A DNA stretch of 64,000 bases from Atriophallophorus winterbourni (taxonomy: Eukaryota; Platyhelminthes; Trematoda; Plagiorchiida; Microphallidae). Within the stretch, counting starts at the first letter, position 1; each line of letters opens with the position of its first letter. The notes beneath the pieces were generated by a model. That model was given only the letters and a program-made list of their open reading frames with translations, had not been told where the DNA came from and searched no databases. Below, piece by piece: positions 45,113-56,279 of the stretch. Made by a program: the position numbers and the translations under genes. The stretch lies in contig JACCGJ010018622.1 of NCBI GenBank assembly GCA_013407085.1, positions 1 to 64,000 of the forward strand. The letters run 5' to 3'.

Positions 45113-48100
45113 GTAAGTTCTGAAATGTACATATGTCCTCAGAATGGAAAGCAACCATGAGGTAACACTCCTCGAAGCGGCAAATGAATTGATTGTCAAG
45201 TTTTTTGGACCCGCTGAAAGTAAATGATGTTTATAATAATGACTTCTTTAGCCCCGTACGAGGGAGGTATTTGGAAAGTCCGTGTTGATCTTCCAGAGGG
45301 TTATCCATTTAAATCACCATCCATTGGTTAGTTATTAAGTTTAAATACATTTTGCAGGTTTTGTCAATAAAATTTTTCATCCGAACATCGACGAAGCGTA
45401 AGTTTCATTCCACTATCAATCTTTTAGTTCCGGAACTGTTTGTTTGGATGTCATCAACCAGCAATGGACTGCTCTATACGGTAAATTTGCCTTACATATT
45501 GATTACTATAGATTTGACAAATATATTTGAATCTTTCCTGCCACAACTGTTGGCATATCCCAACCCGACCGATCCTTTAAATAATGAAGCTGCATCGTTA
45601 TTCATGTTCAAACCCTCGGAATATGTGCAAAAAGTCAAAGGTTCGTTCCTCGCTATTGTATGATTTCATTAGTTGTGCGTAATAGATTTCACACCCATAT
45701 TCCTTACTCCATATAATCTCTCCTACTAGCAATGCACCACCTTCACAGTAACGTTGCATCACTACAAAAATGTCAACCTGTAAATGCGATTTTGATTGAT
45801 GAAATTTAGTGTTTTTGAATTAACAAGCTCGAGAGTTTTCTGGACTACAGTGCCACGGAATTTTGCTTGACATGAGCTTTGTCAGGGTTCCCGTTAATTT
45901 GGCTATTTTTATTGCGCAATATTACCAGTATCTCATTCACCTATATCTTTTCGGATACAATCAGAAAAAACTATAAAGCGTAAATTTCGACAACTTCTCA
46001 TACACAACATTCTCCGCTGATTATGCGATTTATGAAATGGCAAATCTATCAGCAGACATAACCGCCCTGTTCTGTATACTATCCTTATTGCCCGGTTTAA
46101 TGTTCATGCGTATCAATCAACCACAATTACATTTCGCACAATACCGAAATCCCTACAGCTTTTTCTTATTTGTTCCAAAGCGAAGGTGCACTTCGCTATT
46201 TGTTTATGCAGCAACTAGTACTGTTTGCCCTAATCTGCTTCACCTCACTCAACGAATTGTAATTTTGGCGCGTTCGAGCCTAATACTTTCATTGTGCGCT
46301 ACAATAATCTATTATTTTTGTTTTGCGAACTGGACTAAGCTGAGTTGGGCATACGATAGAGTCATTTCTTGTTTGTCTAGGCCTAGGCAACCTGGTAATA
46401 TCTCTGCCCATGCGCAGTCCACGATTGTGCTTGATTTTTTCTGGCTTCAGGCATTTTCTTGTATACATACAAATTTGTATGGTCTGGAATCGAAGTTAAA
46501 CGCATTGTTTGTTAGAATCAAACCAGGGATCTTTCACATCGAAGATGAGAACGCTTCCACTTTATAACGTTATACGCGCCATCACCGGAGGTAACTTCTA
46601 TTGCTGCATATGTAGCATAACTAGCTACTGTAAACCTGACTCAATTGCTGCGAAAGACGGATCGCATTTGTCATGGACGTACAAGTTTACGATCCAGGAC
46701 TGATTCCACTCGGGAACGGAAACAAAGCCAATACAAAACGCGAGACGTCAACACGTTTATCGCTGATATGTTACAAAAAATGGGTTGCCAAATGGATTGT
46801 ATTGAACACCATCCGATTTAGTTAACGTTTAACGGATTACTTTACGAGAAAGGTTTCAAAAGTTCTGCAGCATTATGGTTTCACCAGACAATGTTTATTT
46901 TTGTGGACTATCCGGCTCAGTGAAGATCTTTGATTGCCACATGAGAGGAACTCACATTTTAAACAGGCTGGCTATATTTTTCTACGCTGAGCGTTGCCCT
47001 TTGATTTCGAAGGCTTTGTACGCTCACATTTATGCGACCGCCAAGGACGGTCCCAAGCCCGTCTGAGAAAGGAGGAGGGTTGGGCTTAGGGCTACCAACC
47101 CTATCCCGTAAAACCTACATTGCTATGAAAACGATGACAACAGATCCGTGGTTCGGTCATGTCTGCAGGATGGATCCCAGTTCGCATACGAAGGTAGCCA
47201 TGCACTGGCATCCGCAAGGTAAACGAAAAAGGGGACGGCCCAAGGAAACTTGGCGCAGAACGTTGGAACGCGAACTACATGCACAAGGGTTCACGGTGCA
47301 GACGGCAAAGGAAGCAGCGACAGACCGGAACCACTAGCGTGAAGTTGTCTTCGCCTCATGTGCCACCCGGCACGGAGAGGACTGAAATGAAACTAACATG
47401 AATAATCTTCTATGCCCGGGCGCCTTCCTAACTTAGTTTGAATTGCCATTCCCAACTCAAAATGATGTCTCTTTAAGGTTGTCCAGGCTTTTTATGATGT
47501 ATGAAAGCACAAGTGTGATTCAGGAAAAGTGCAACACGTGGGCTAATACACTGTAGAGTTGCCATGGCCCAGACAGATATGTGAAATTGAAATACAATTG
47601 ACAGTGCGTCTCGAGTGTTTTCTCATGCAGCTCACTACCGGTGACAAATTAATTTAGCACAGCCGAACGGTTGCAAACCATACATATGAAGGCATTGACA
47701 GTCAAAATATCTACGGTCTTTCTATTCGTGTCCGCGTGATAATAACGTGTAATGTCTACTCACCTTCCTTGGTGGCTCAGCCCTCATTAGTTGCACCCTT
47801 ATTGTAGGCATCTTTTTGAGTGTTAGATTAATTCTTGATATTTTCACATGGAGTGGAGAGGAATGGTATGGCATGAATGCACAAGCCTGATCCAGGCAAA
47901 GTACCGCACACTGAGAGACTGCACGTCTGCTAAGATACTGTCAGTTTGCCCTGGCCTAGACAGATATAAGAAAATAGAAACAGTGAGACTCCAGCCTTCT
48001 TCATCATGGAGCTCACTACCTGTGGCGAATGAATTTACCACGGTGTTAGCCGCACAGTAGAGAAGTACTGCAGCAAATGTCACTAAAAAGCTTTTATGTT

Positions 48101-51100
48101 CGTTCACAAACTTGAATGAATGTATGCTTTATTCGAGGTGTAGTATCTTGTTCCGATTATCTGTGTTTACTTTTCTGCAGCTTTAGCCTTATCAGTCCTA
48201 CCTATTTAGGATGTTTGTGTCATTTTTTCTGGCAGTTGAGCATTCGGTACTTGCTACCGATCTTGATGATGTACCACCGTTTCTCCATTAGTCCACTTTG
48301 TCTAAAAATTTTCACGTTCCGATACGTTGATTCTTACCACCCGTATCCGGTTAAAATTTTGATACTTTGGTGTAAATAATGTTCAGTTTTGATAAACGAC
48401 CCAACAATAGATTACTGACACCATTAATGTGCATTGTAAATAATATTAGTTTCCCACTTTCGTCTATGCTGACACCCTGTGCTTTTTCATTCTTGGTATG
48501 TTAACTCACGTGTATTCCAGAATAATAGTCTAATTTTAGTGGCACTGTTTAAAAGTGTATGAAGTCATTTGTGTGAAAACACTTGGCTTGGAATGGCAAA
48601 GTGCCGCACGAATGTGCAGTGCTTTTGTGCAGCTCAGCTAGCACCGTGCTGAATTGATTTGCGACTGGTAGTGAGCTGCAGCGCAAACACGCTGAACTCT
48701 TACTGTTATTTTTTCTTCATATCTGTCTAGGCCTGTGCAGCCTGACAGTTATTCAGTTCACCTGCAGTCTATGACTGCGTGGCATTTTGCCTGGATCGGG
48801 CTTGTGATTTCATACACATGCATAAGTTCCTCACAGTCAGATTACATGTGGACTACCAGGTTGTTTAGCCACAACCAGCTATTAGAAACGGATGAAGTAA
48901 TTTGTCTTGTCTCGTTTTCGCAGGCCGTGACAGGAATAGCGATGAGCTTGCAGCATATATTCGTTTGTCGCTTGGTGTAGTGATTACCCATGTGTGAAGC
49001 GTCTGCATTTCTAATTCAGTGGTGCCAATGTGGTTTACTACTATGACTGTTTCCTGTAAATTTTTGTCAGAGGTTATGATAAAACTGTAAACAAACTACA
49101 AATACCAGTAAGCGCGAACTATCCATTTATTTTTACGTACTTATTTGTGTTTGTTCATGCGTTTGGCCTCGTACAATTTGCTTGGTACATTGCCCATGTC
49201 CAGAATTACGTTTTTTATGATGATAATTTGAGCTATGTACCACTTCACTCATCCCTGTTCTATTCTGACGCAGTCACGAAACTTGCGCGTTTATGTTTTG
49301 GAATCTTGACACTGTCGCAGACCAAGTTCAAAATTGCCATGGCGTGACATTGGTTCGTCTAATAACTCGACATACTTATGTTGAGCTAAATGCATTTGAT
49401 GTTTCGTTCAGTACCTGATATCGAGTGATTATTTGCATTTAATTCTCTTTGCTTTTTGATATCAGGACAAGATAGTGCTTTTCCAAAACGATAGTTTAAT
49501 AAACCTTCATTTGCTGAATTTCTAGCTCACAATGTTTTCGTTGGTCTTTCAGTTTTGTATTTTGGTTGACTGATTTCGTTTGAAAAAATCTTTGCATAAC
49601 AAGTGCCTTCTTTTCTACCACCACTCTGTTGACTTTGGTAATTTAGTAGTTTTTGGCTGCGCATCTTTGTTTATGCTGGGCGTATGTATGTATGAAAGCA
49701 CAAGCCTGATCCAGGCAAAGTGCCGCACAGTCAGAGACTGCACGCGGGCTAAGATACTGTCAGGTTGCCCATGCCTAGACAGATATGAGAAAGAAAATAG
49801 AAAGGATGTGTACTGATAGACCATCATCGAGACAAGTGTCTATTGGATTTCGACGACTTACCACATCCTACAATATTCACACTTCGGTATTAACATAAAA
49901 GTAGTCTTTCATTCATGGCCTGCGGCAGGAAAGCTCCATTTTGTTTGTTAGTTTTGAAACATTCGTCTGCTTTTCCAGTGTTAATGGTATTGTGGTTCGA
50001 TGTAATAGTTGCAAAATCAATGTGGGTCTCCACCTCCTTATAGTCGTTCCGCTTATTGCAACGTAAACTATGGTGATGAAACAGCGGACCTAACTCGCTT
50101 GCAATCAACGTGTCTCCTTGTCATTTATTGACGTGTTTTCTTATTTCGTCGACCTATTTTTATTTTGACAGGTAAAATAGCACTGCATTGACTTGCAAGT
50201 GCAATCTGCTATTACCGAGAACTGATAGTCACCATTACGTCTTTTTCTTGGCTAGATCACAATGAATGAATTGTAATATTTCGGAACACGGTTTTTCGGT
50301 GTATTCGTGAACTGACCGATATTCCGTAGACCGGTGCTTTAACATTTGAAATTAGATAGTGTGTTTCTCGTGCGTTACTTGAGACGATTTAGGTTTTAAC
50401 AATACGCTGTTTTTACTTACCATACTCCACTCATCCGTGCATAGATGTATTGCAGTTCTTTAAGACACCGTAGCTTAGACCTTGATTTCCCTGTTCTCGT
50501 AACGGCAGACAACCTCGTGAATTTGTCTTCGCTTATTTTCTGCATAGAACCGATAAGCTTTTCGGGTTTAAAATGATCTTCATTGTCACCAAATTGGGTT
50601 GGAGACAGGGAATGTTACAGGCGATCTGTGTTGTCGCCTCTTTTTGCACCTGTGAAACGTTTTTGGTTTTCTCTTTCACCTAAGTTTTCCACTATCATCA
50701 TAATCAGAGACATAATTACACTGGTAGCGAGTATCGAATGCTTGACTACTATACAACCATTACAGAATAAAATGCTTAATACATGGGGACGGATAGAGCT
50801 TGACAAGCTACAGTGGGTGGAAGTGTGAGCACAAACATGGTGTTCTCTATTATGAGCACAATAATCTTCGGCAAATGCCGTCTGTCTGAATCCTGTCTTC
50901 TCCTCTTTCAGCTATTCACAGTAGCCCCATTTTATTGTCGTACATTGTTTGTTTTGAATCGTTCTGATCTGAGATGGAAAGTTCTTTTCTCAACGCATTC
51001 CTGGAATGTCGCAACTAGCAACACACCACTCTAGCCTACTCAAGCACCAACGATATGTAAATTGACGAAAAAGAGAAAAGATTATTAGAAGTGCATAATA

Positions 51101-52773
51101 AGTTTAGCAGGTGAATGTCACATGATTAATAGCGATGCGCTTGCTCTAATGGCTTTGTTGCGCTTGTTCTATTCTATTTAGCGGAAAATCGATTATCCGC
51201 GAATGAGTTGAGGCATCACGTTCTAATTTTTTCGAACGCTAATTATGGACTTTTACATTATTTTTTTCCGATGGGCATGTGTCCTGTGCTTTCTGTTCTA
51301 TAACCGTTCAATTATGATTGGTTTGCTAGTTGGTGGGTAGTGCGATCAACCTTACTCCATTTTTTTTAAACTACATCTCATTCTGTGATATTCACGTTAT
51401 TCACGATGCCCGAATGTGCAATTGTGCAGTACTTCTGTGCTGTGCAGCTAAATTAATTTGCCACCGGTGGTGAGCCGTATGCGGAAATACGCTATAATCT
51501 CACTGACATTGCTATTTTCCTTTTCGATATCTGTCTAAGTCAGGGCAACCTGACAGTATCTTAGCCCACGTGCAGTCTATGATTGTGCGGCACCTTGTCT
51601 GGATCAGGCTTGTGATTTCATTCATTCATTCATTAGCCATCGTTCCACCGCATTTTTCTTCGGTCTGCCTACATTCCAGGTAATTTTCTACGATGTCTCA
51701 GGCTCTTCCGTTAAAATTGATGCTACATTGAATCATTTTACCTACTGTTCTCTACGCTTTACGAAGAACAATCGTTCGTTTAAGCACTGTTTTGCCTTGA
51801 TGTGTTTTCTGATATTTAACGTAACTTTAAGCGACTTTGATCGTTCGAGGAAACCACTTTAAAGGCAAGTGGAACTCGGTCCTACTATCCCGAATCAATG
51901 AGTTCTGACAGGACGAAACTGGTAGTGTGTTTTCGGATATTTTATTCAAATTAAATTTAAGCTGTAGACCTAGTTTTATTGCTTACCAGTTTGTCGTTGA
52001 CGTTTGTGTATCTGACATCTCTCCGTAAATAGCCGATAGTCTCCTTTTCCACATTATAAGGTAGCATCTGGTTGCTTGCAAAGGATGGATGGTGAAACCA
52101 CGGGATCATATGCCTATGTTTGATTGGACAGATGTGCGCTTGTCTCCGGCCTACTAGTGACAATAGATCATTCATTTTTTGTCTAGTCCCAAGTAGTGCG
52201 TCAATATCCCAGCCAATATGTGCTGTTTATCAGACTGCATCATCAGAGACAGCATTACACCGGTAGCGTGTACCGAGTGCTTAAGTGCCATAGAACCATA
52301 AAAAAGTAAAATTCTAAAAGATGGGGAAGGGTCGGACTTAAATAGCTTCAGAATCTATAGAAGAGTAAGCACAAACAAACTTGAATGAGGAGCCTACACC
52401 TCGAATGGAACAGGCATTCGATCAAGTTTCGTGAATGAGTAGAGCGACATCTGCATGATAGCTTCCTTGCTTTTCGCCTCACGTCAACCTCGCTATTTTA
52501 TGAATGCATACGTGGCTCACTGTTGGCTGAAGCGTACCACACAAGAAATGTTCGCTATTTTTGTTCTTCACCACCGAAACGTGTCTGTTTAACGTGTGTT
52601 TAATTCATTCACTATCTCGAATTCTCCATTCGTTTACAGAATACATCAGTCGATTCGCCACCGAAGAGGTATTGAAGGCAGAGGAAAACGGTGGTGCCGA
52701 CCACAATTCTTCGGACGAAGAAAGCTCAATGTCTGATTATTCAGACGATGCAACCAAGGACATGGAATTGTGA
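45060..52773 (+). CDS. UBE2H: Ubiquitin-conjugating enzyme E2 H (UBE2H), complete, 7 exons
   Basis: Role: E2 enzymes accept ubiquitin from E1 on a catalytic cysteine and pass it on with an E3; UBE2H partners the CTLH ligase in animals. Exons: 45060-45112, 45143-45219, 45252-45326, 45358-45397, 45428-45480, 45512-45640, 52640-52773. Together they give 561 nt, 186 residues plus stop; human UBE2H has 183. Seen: N-terminus [18 protein letters not shown], the HPN motif in FHPNIDEA, catalytic Cys in [18 protein letters not shown], then [16 protein letters not shown]. The acidic, serine-rich tail ([17 protein letters not shown], ending DMEL) is the hallmark of this subfamily. Introns 1-5 are 30, 32, 31, 30 and 31 nt, intron 6 is 6,999 nt, all GT-AG. 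All frames join without a stop. It should be functional. Start chosen by match to the family N-terminus. Confidence 0.97.
45143..45219 (+). CDS. UBE2H: UBE2H exon 2
   Basis: After CCTCAG. Encodes [20 protein letters not shown] and GPAE, ending GAAA|GTAAAT (phase 1). Confidence 0.95.
45252..45326 (+). CDS. UBE2H: UBE2H exon 3
   Basis: After TTCTTTAG. Encodes [19 protein letters not shown] and KSPSI, ending ATTG|GTTAGT. Confidence 0.95.
45358..45397 (+). CDS. UBE2H: UBE2H exon 4 (40 nt)
   Basis: After TTTGCAG. Encodes [14 protein letters not shown], with the HPN motif, ending GAAGC|GTAAGT. Confidence 0.95.
45428..45480 (+). CDS. UBE2H: UBE2H exon 5, catalytic cysteine
   Basis: After CTTTTAG. 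Encodes [17 protein letters not shown]. The cysteine is the ubiquitin-accepting residue. Ends TACG|GTAAAT. Confidence 0.95.
45512..45640 (+). CDS. UBE2H: UBE2H exon 6
   Basis: After ACTATAG. Encodes [19 protein letters not shown] and [10 protein letters not shown], ending CAAAG|GTTCGT. The donor leads into the 7-kb intron. Confidence 0.95.
46371..46475 (+). mobile_element. CATA-tailed SINE, diverged 3' half
   Basis: TTGTCTAGGCCTAGGCAACC, then CTCTGCCCATGCGCAGTC, ending GTATACATACA. A chance open frame of 176 codons runs across it. Confidence 0.75.
47090..47390 (+). mobile_element. RTE-like LINE, 3' coding end
   Basis: Reads [39 protein letters not shown] and [19 protein letters not shown]. 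This is the common end of RTE open frames (GHVLRM...[14 protein letters not shown]). It ends with CATGTGCCACCCGGCACGGA and a short tail. Confidence 0.8.
47498..47662 (-). mobile_element. CATA-tailed SINE, diverged
   Basis: TGTATGAAAGCACAAGTGTG, CCAGACAGATATGTG and CTCATGCAGCTCACTACC in minus orientation. The head is cut short after TTTAGCACAG. Confidence 0.8.
47865..48081 (-). mobile_element. CATA-tailed SINE, nearly full-length
   Basis: CACAAGCCTGATCCAGGCAA, AAGATACTGTCAG, CCTAGACAGATATAAG and the head side ACCACGGTGTTAGCCGCACA. Its tail is reduced to GTATGGCATG. Confidence 0.85.
48556..48900 (-). mobile_element. SINE (-) split by a SINE (+)
   Basis: 48556-48609 (GTATGAAGTCATTTGTGTG to AAGTGCCGCAC) and 48837-48900 (CACAGTCAGATTACATGTGG, CCAGGTTGTTTAG) are consecutive parts of one minus-orientation SINE. 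Between them lies a plus-orientation copy (48610-48830) ending TTTCATACACATGCATA. Confidence 0.75.
49682..49805 (-). mobile_element. CATA-tailed SINE, 5'-truncated
   Basis: GTATGTATGTATGAAAGCAC to CCTAGACAGATATGAGAAAG. The head half is missing. It is close to the consensus, so likely recent. Confidence 0.88.
51412..51635 (+). mobile_element. SINE with a CATT tail
   Basis: GAATGTGCAATTGTGCAGTA, GATATCTGTCTAAGTCAGGG, GGATCAGGCTTGTGATTTCA, then CATTCATTCATTCATT instead of CATA units. Confidence 0.88.
52640..52773 (+). CDS. UBE2H: UBE2H exon 7, acidic tail
   Basis: After CGTTTACAG. Encodes [19 protein letters not shown], then the serine/aspartate-rich tail ending KDMEL and TGA. The tail is a family hallmark. 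Confidence 0.95.
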
Positions 52774-53870
52774 TCAAGGCCTGTCCTAGCCTCATTCACA
52801 CCGTTTGACTTTCAATACCACATCTCTGCAGGCGCCTTTGATAGCCGTTTTGAATTAATCTTCCATTGTTTCCATCTGGGCTCGCCCCCCCCCTCCCCGC
52901 GAGTTCTTAAATAATAATATTGTCTCTCTCTCTATCTCTTTGTGCGTGTGTACAAATGTAAATCAGTCTCATCGTCCATGCCCGCCGTCGCCGCCGCTTT
53001 GCCCTCTCGGTCAGATGTGAAGTCTCTCGTTCGAGTCTCTCTCTCAAATTTCGCCCTAGACCTACTTTTTCCCTGTACCACTCACCCACGTCTTTTCCCG
53101 AGCCCCTCTCCTTAGTCACTTGTCAATCGATTGTTTTCGTCTTTCAGTTGTTATCCTTGTTATCTGACTTTTCACTCTACCTTTCGTTTTTCCATTCTGC
53201 GATACACTTCTCAGCTGTGAAACGCCGCTATTCTTCTGTCTACCGGCACTGGTTTGTAACTTGAACCACTTCCTTGGGTTCCCCCCGAATCCTATCGCTG
53301 TTCGATTTTGGCCAAGGTTGTGTGATCTAGCCATGCATCCATGGTTACCCGTTTCCCCTTTGGTTTGGCGCTCGAATCCACATCACAAATCAACGTGTCA
53401 CAACAGTGTCCTCATCGGGAAAAAATCACCGACATCGTGTTTATCGATTGTGACGAGACCGACAATCTATAGTGCTTTCTCCACAGTTAGCGGTGAACTC
53501 ATGCCATCCTGTTGTTCTCAGTCTACTTTTAGCGAACCTAATCTATCGGTTGTGGCTGAGCCTACTGTTATTCGACGTTTGTGTTCAGTCACACTATATC
53601 TCCATCCATCACTTTGATTCGCTTTCTCTCTGTTGTATGTCATCCTTCGCTAATTGGTTGTCAAATCAATGTCATCTGGATGCATGCAAACTTATTTTCA
53701 CTAGTCTTCGCTGTTTGTACAAATTTTGTCATTTGCAGTGATAGTCTTTCTCTTGTTTCTTTCACCGCAGTCTGCGGTCACGCACTCGTGTTTGCGTGTG
53801 CGTGCGTGCGTTTAATTGCTTTGCTTTTCACCTGACTCAGTTGATTCCATGCCACGCCATGAAATTTATT
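52774..53870 (+). other. Probable UBE2H 3' UTR and downstream pyrimidine-rich DNA
   Basis: Contains a C-run (near 52886), a CT microsatellite (about 52920-52940) and long CT-rich tracts to 53160. A GTGCGTGCGTGCG repeat lies near 53797. I saw no AATAAA in the first kilobase, so the end of the transcript is not located. Confidence 0.45.
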
Positions 53871-54649
53871 CTGCTATAATATCACGTTTTTCCTCAATTG
53901 TGTTGTTTTGCTTTTTGTCTTCGCAAACGGTTGTTTTGATTTCGGTTGCTTTCACCGAGTCGTCCTTCTCTCGCGGATAGTCTAGTTACTTCGTCAGCTG
54001 CACACACGTGCTCAGATTCGCGTACCGTGGAAGATGTACTTTTTGACAGAGATCTGAGTCGTTCTCGTGGCTTCACTAAAGCAGATGGAAGATCACGTGT
54101 TAATTGACCTGATTGATGCTGGGCCTCAAAATTCGGATTGAAATTCCAAAGTTTATTGGTGAAATCAAAGTCAATGTTATGGTATGCATGGTATGTGGCC
54201 TTACAGCTCATAGCTAGTAACCATTTAAGTTAAACTGAGCTATCCGTGGGAAGGAAGTCATCGTGTACAAGTAAATCTATATATGTGCCTATGTGTAGAT
54301 ACTTCTACTGTTACTTCTCAAAGCTCAGGGCCTAACTTCGAAGTCGCAATGGTGGTTTCGCTACCAGACGCGTGAAATCCGTACAAACATCAAAGCTAAA
54401 AATACCAAATATCTGCTCGAATTGACCAACACGCTCCCCTAAAACAGTACTACCCTTACTAAAGTGGAATAATTTCTTGCCTTTATACTCAATCAGCTCT
54501 ATACCAGTTTGGCATTAGCGACTGTTTGTGTGCTTTTATTATCGTATCCTTAAAAATGGCTTTTCTGGAACATGATTTTATACGTAGAGGATTTCGTGGT
54601 TGTAATTTGAAGGTCGAATTCCGTTCCGTTGTTGAAGAACCCTTGACCA

Positions 54650-54850
54650 AAGTAATGTGTTGCCCACATCCCCATCCCTTGTGAGCAACACATTATTTTG
54701 GTCATCCATAAGCGCCTCGACTGCTTGACCAAGAATCACTTTGTGATTCTGTGTCTGAACATCGTGGTTCGTTGTACGAACCCTATATAACAGTTGGCAT
54801 ACAAGTATAACCTTGTTTAAGAACCCTTGACTTTTCGCTTCTACGTTTTC
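54650..54850 (+). repeat. LTR-like repeat shared with 29640-29870
   Basis: TTGTGAGCAACACATTATTT (54680), CACTTTGTGATTCTGTG and GAACCCTATATAACAGTTGG. The TATATAA could be an LTR promoter. No coding part nearby, so perhaps a solo LTR. Confidence 0.4.
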
Positions 54851-54929
54851 GTCTTATATATCATCACTTCCGCATGACATCGTTCTAGTTAGATCATCAT
54901 TATTTATCGCTATCTCACCCGCCATAATC

Positions 54930-55440
54930 TTTGTTTCCACGATGCCACGGAGCATCCTTCACCAGCTTGGACTTCGTGGCGAAAAAGGATATACTATTGC
55001 TTGATAAAATATACCATCATGCAACCAATTTCTTAAGTGGTTTCCGGAAACTAACGTACGAGAAACGATTGCAAAAACTGATACTCTCCTTCAAAGAAGC
55101 CTTCGAAGTGATGTGATACTAACATACAAAATATTAAATACCCCACATCGTCCTTTAAAACATTCGAATATCGTGAGTCACAATATACACTCAGCGACAC
55201 TACAAATTCACCATGCCCCTATTAGCTGTCGCCGATATTTTTATTCTGTACGTGTCTGTTTCCTGTGAAATGCCCTCCCCGAAACTATTGTCATCGCTCC
55301 CAGCGTCGAAACTTTCATTCGAAATTGGGACACTTATTTGTTGCATGTCGATTTCACGACACCTGCGTATTGACTCATGAACGAATGTTTACTATGATAT
55401 GGTAATTGTGAAGCGATGTGCTTTTCGTGACCGTAAATTC
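54930..55440 (+). mobile_element. CR1-like LINE, C-terminal end
   Basis: FVAKKDILLLDKIYHHATNF, FRKLTYEKRLQKLILSF, then in other frames KILNTPHRPLKHSN and ALPETIVIAPSVETFIRNWD. Frameshifted. Confidence 0.75.
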
Positions 55441-55449
55441 TTCAATCTT

Positions 55450-55814
55450 GATGCGTACACGAGAATCCATCGATGGCCAAAATCGAATTTGCTATGGAAG
55501 TGAATCGATTGCAAACATGGTGATATGGTTCAGCGAACCAATCCGAATTGTTTGTCTTGTGCCCACAACTCTTCTCGCGCATTCCCGTTCTGGCTTTGCC
55601 TGTTGTTGCACGCCTGATTTATTCCGGGAATCATCTGGCTGGGTTCACCCTGTTGAGGTCACATTTCGTTCTGAATGGCGAATCGCTTTGCTATTTGTGT
55701 CTGGGAAGGGTGTTAGCCAGGTCGCACGCAATGTTAGTTTGAACGACAAGTTGTTTTCGGGTATTCATAATAATAATGGCGATGATTAATTGGTTGAGTA
55801 TCCGCGTAAGCTAA
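55450..55814. other. Unassigned stretch
   Basis: A 123-codon plus-strand frame starts in the LINE above and runs through here without recognisable homology. Confidence 0.35.
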
Positions 55815-56270
55815 TCAGTATCGAGTGGAGAAAGTAGTATAACGAGGAGCTCGATCTTGTTGCGTCAAACCGATTGTACAAATATATGGATCGAAATCGA
55901 TGATAATCTGGAATGCTATACCAGTGAATTCGATGTTGATAATGTACGATGCTTTGTTAATGTAGACGGTGGATAAAACGGTTTTCATGATGATAGTTAT
56001 GTTTATTATTGCAACTGGTGATCGTCTCGCGTGGTGGGACACCACTGGTGTGCACCCGTGATCGGACCTCGGCACATTGTTGTTGGCCTCATTCGGACAA
56101 TGTCGGCCATGTATGTACATAACAAGCGCATGTTAGTTTCATGCTCTGCAGCGTTTCAAATGACTAAACGGTCCCAATGGGAAGCAACAATATCTCCCGC
56201 GATAGGCGGTACTCGGGGGATCGACCGTATGGTCACCCTTCGACGACAGTGCCGCTTATGCTAACGGAAA
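55815..56270 (-). mobile_element. LINE family C, 3' end remnant
   Basis: The minus strand reads GRYCCFPLGPFSHLKRC and GRHCPNEANNNVPRSDHGCT, parallel to the closing Cys/His region near 43830-43960 and the remnant at 5140-5530. Confidence 0.55.
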
Positions 56271-56279
56271 CAGTGAAAC

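Larger units (their letters stand above)
45641..52639 (+). other. UBE2H intron 6 (7.0 kb) and its contents
   Basis: Holds SINE copies at 46371-46475, 47498-47662, 47865-48081, 48556-48900, 49682-49805 and 51412-51635, and an RTE 3' fragment (about 47090-47390). 45641-46370, 46480-47090, 48900-49680, 49810-51410 and 51640-52639 show nothing recognisable. Confidence 0.8.

Noticed and set aside
46037..46567. 176-codon open frame in UBE2H intron 6
   Set aside because: It runs through a SINE fragment (46371-46475) and has no recognisable homology or splice signals.
55418..55789. 123-codon frame after the CR1-like remnant
   Set aside because: Begins in LINE sequence in the wrong frame and shows no homology further on.
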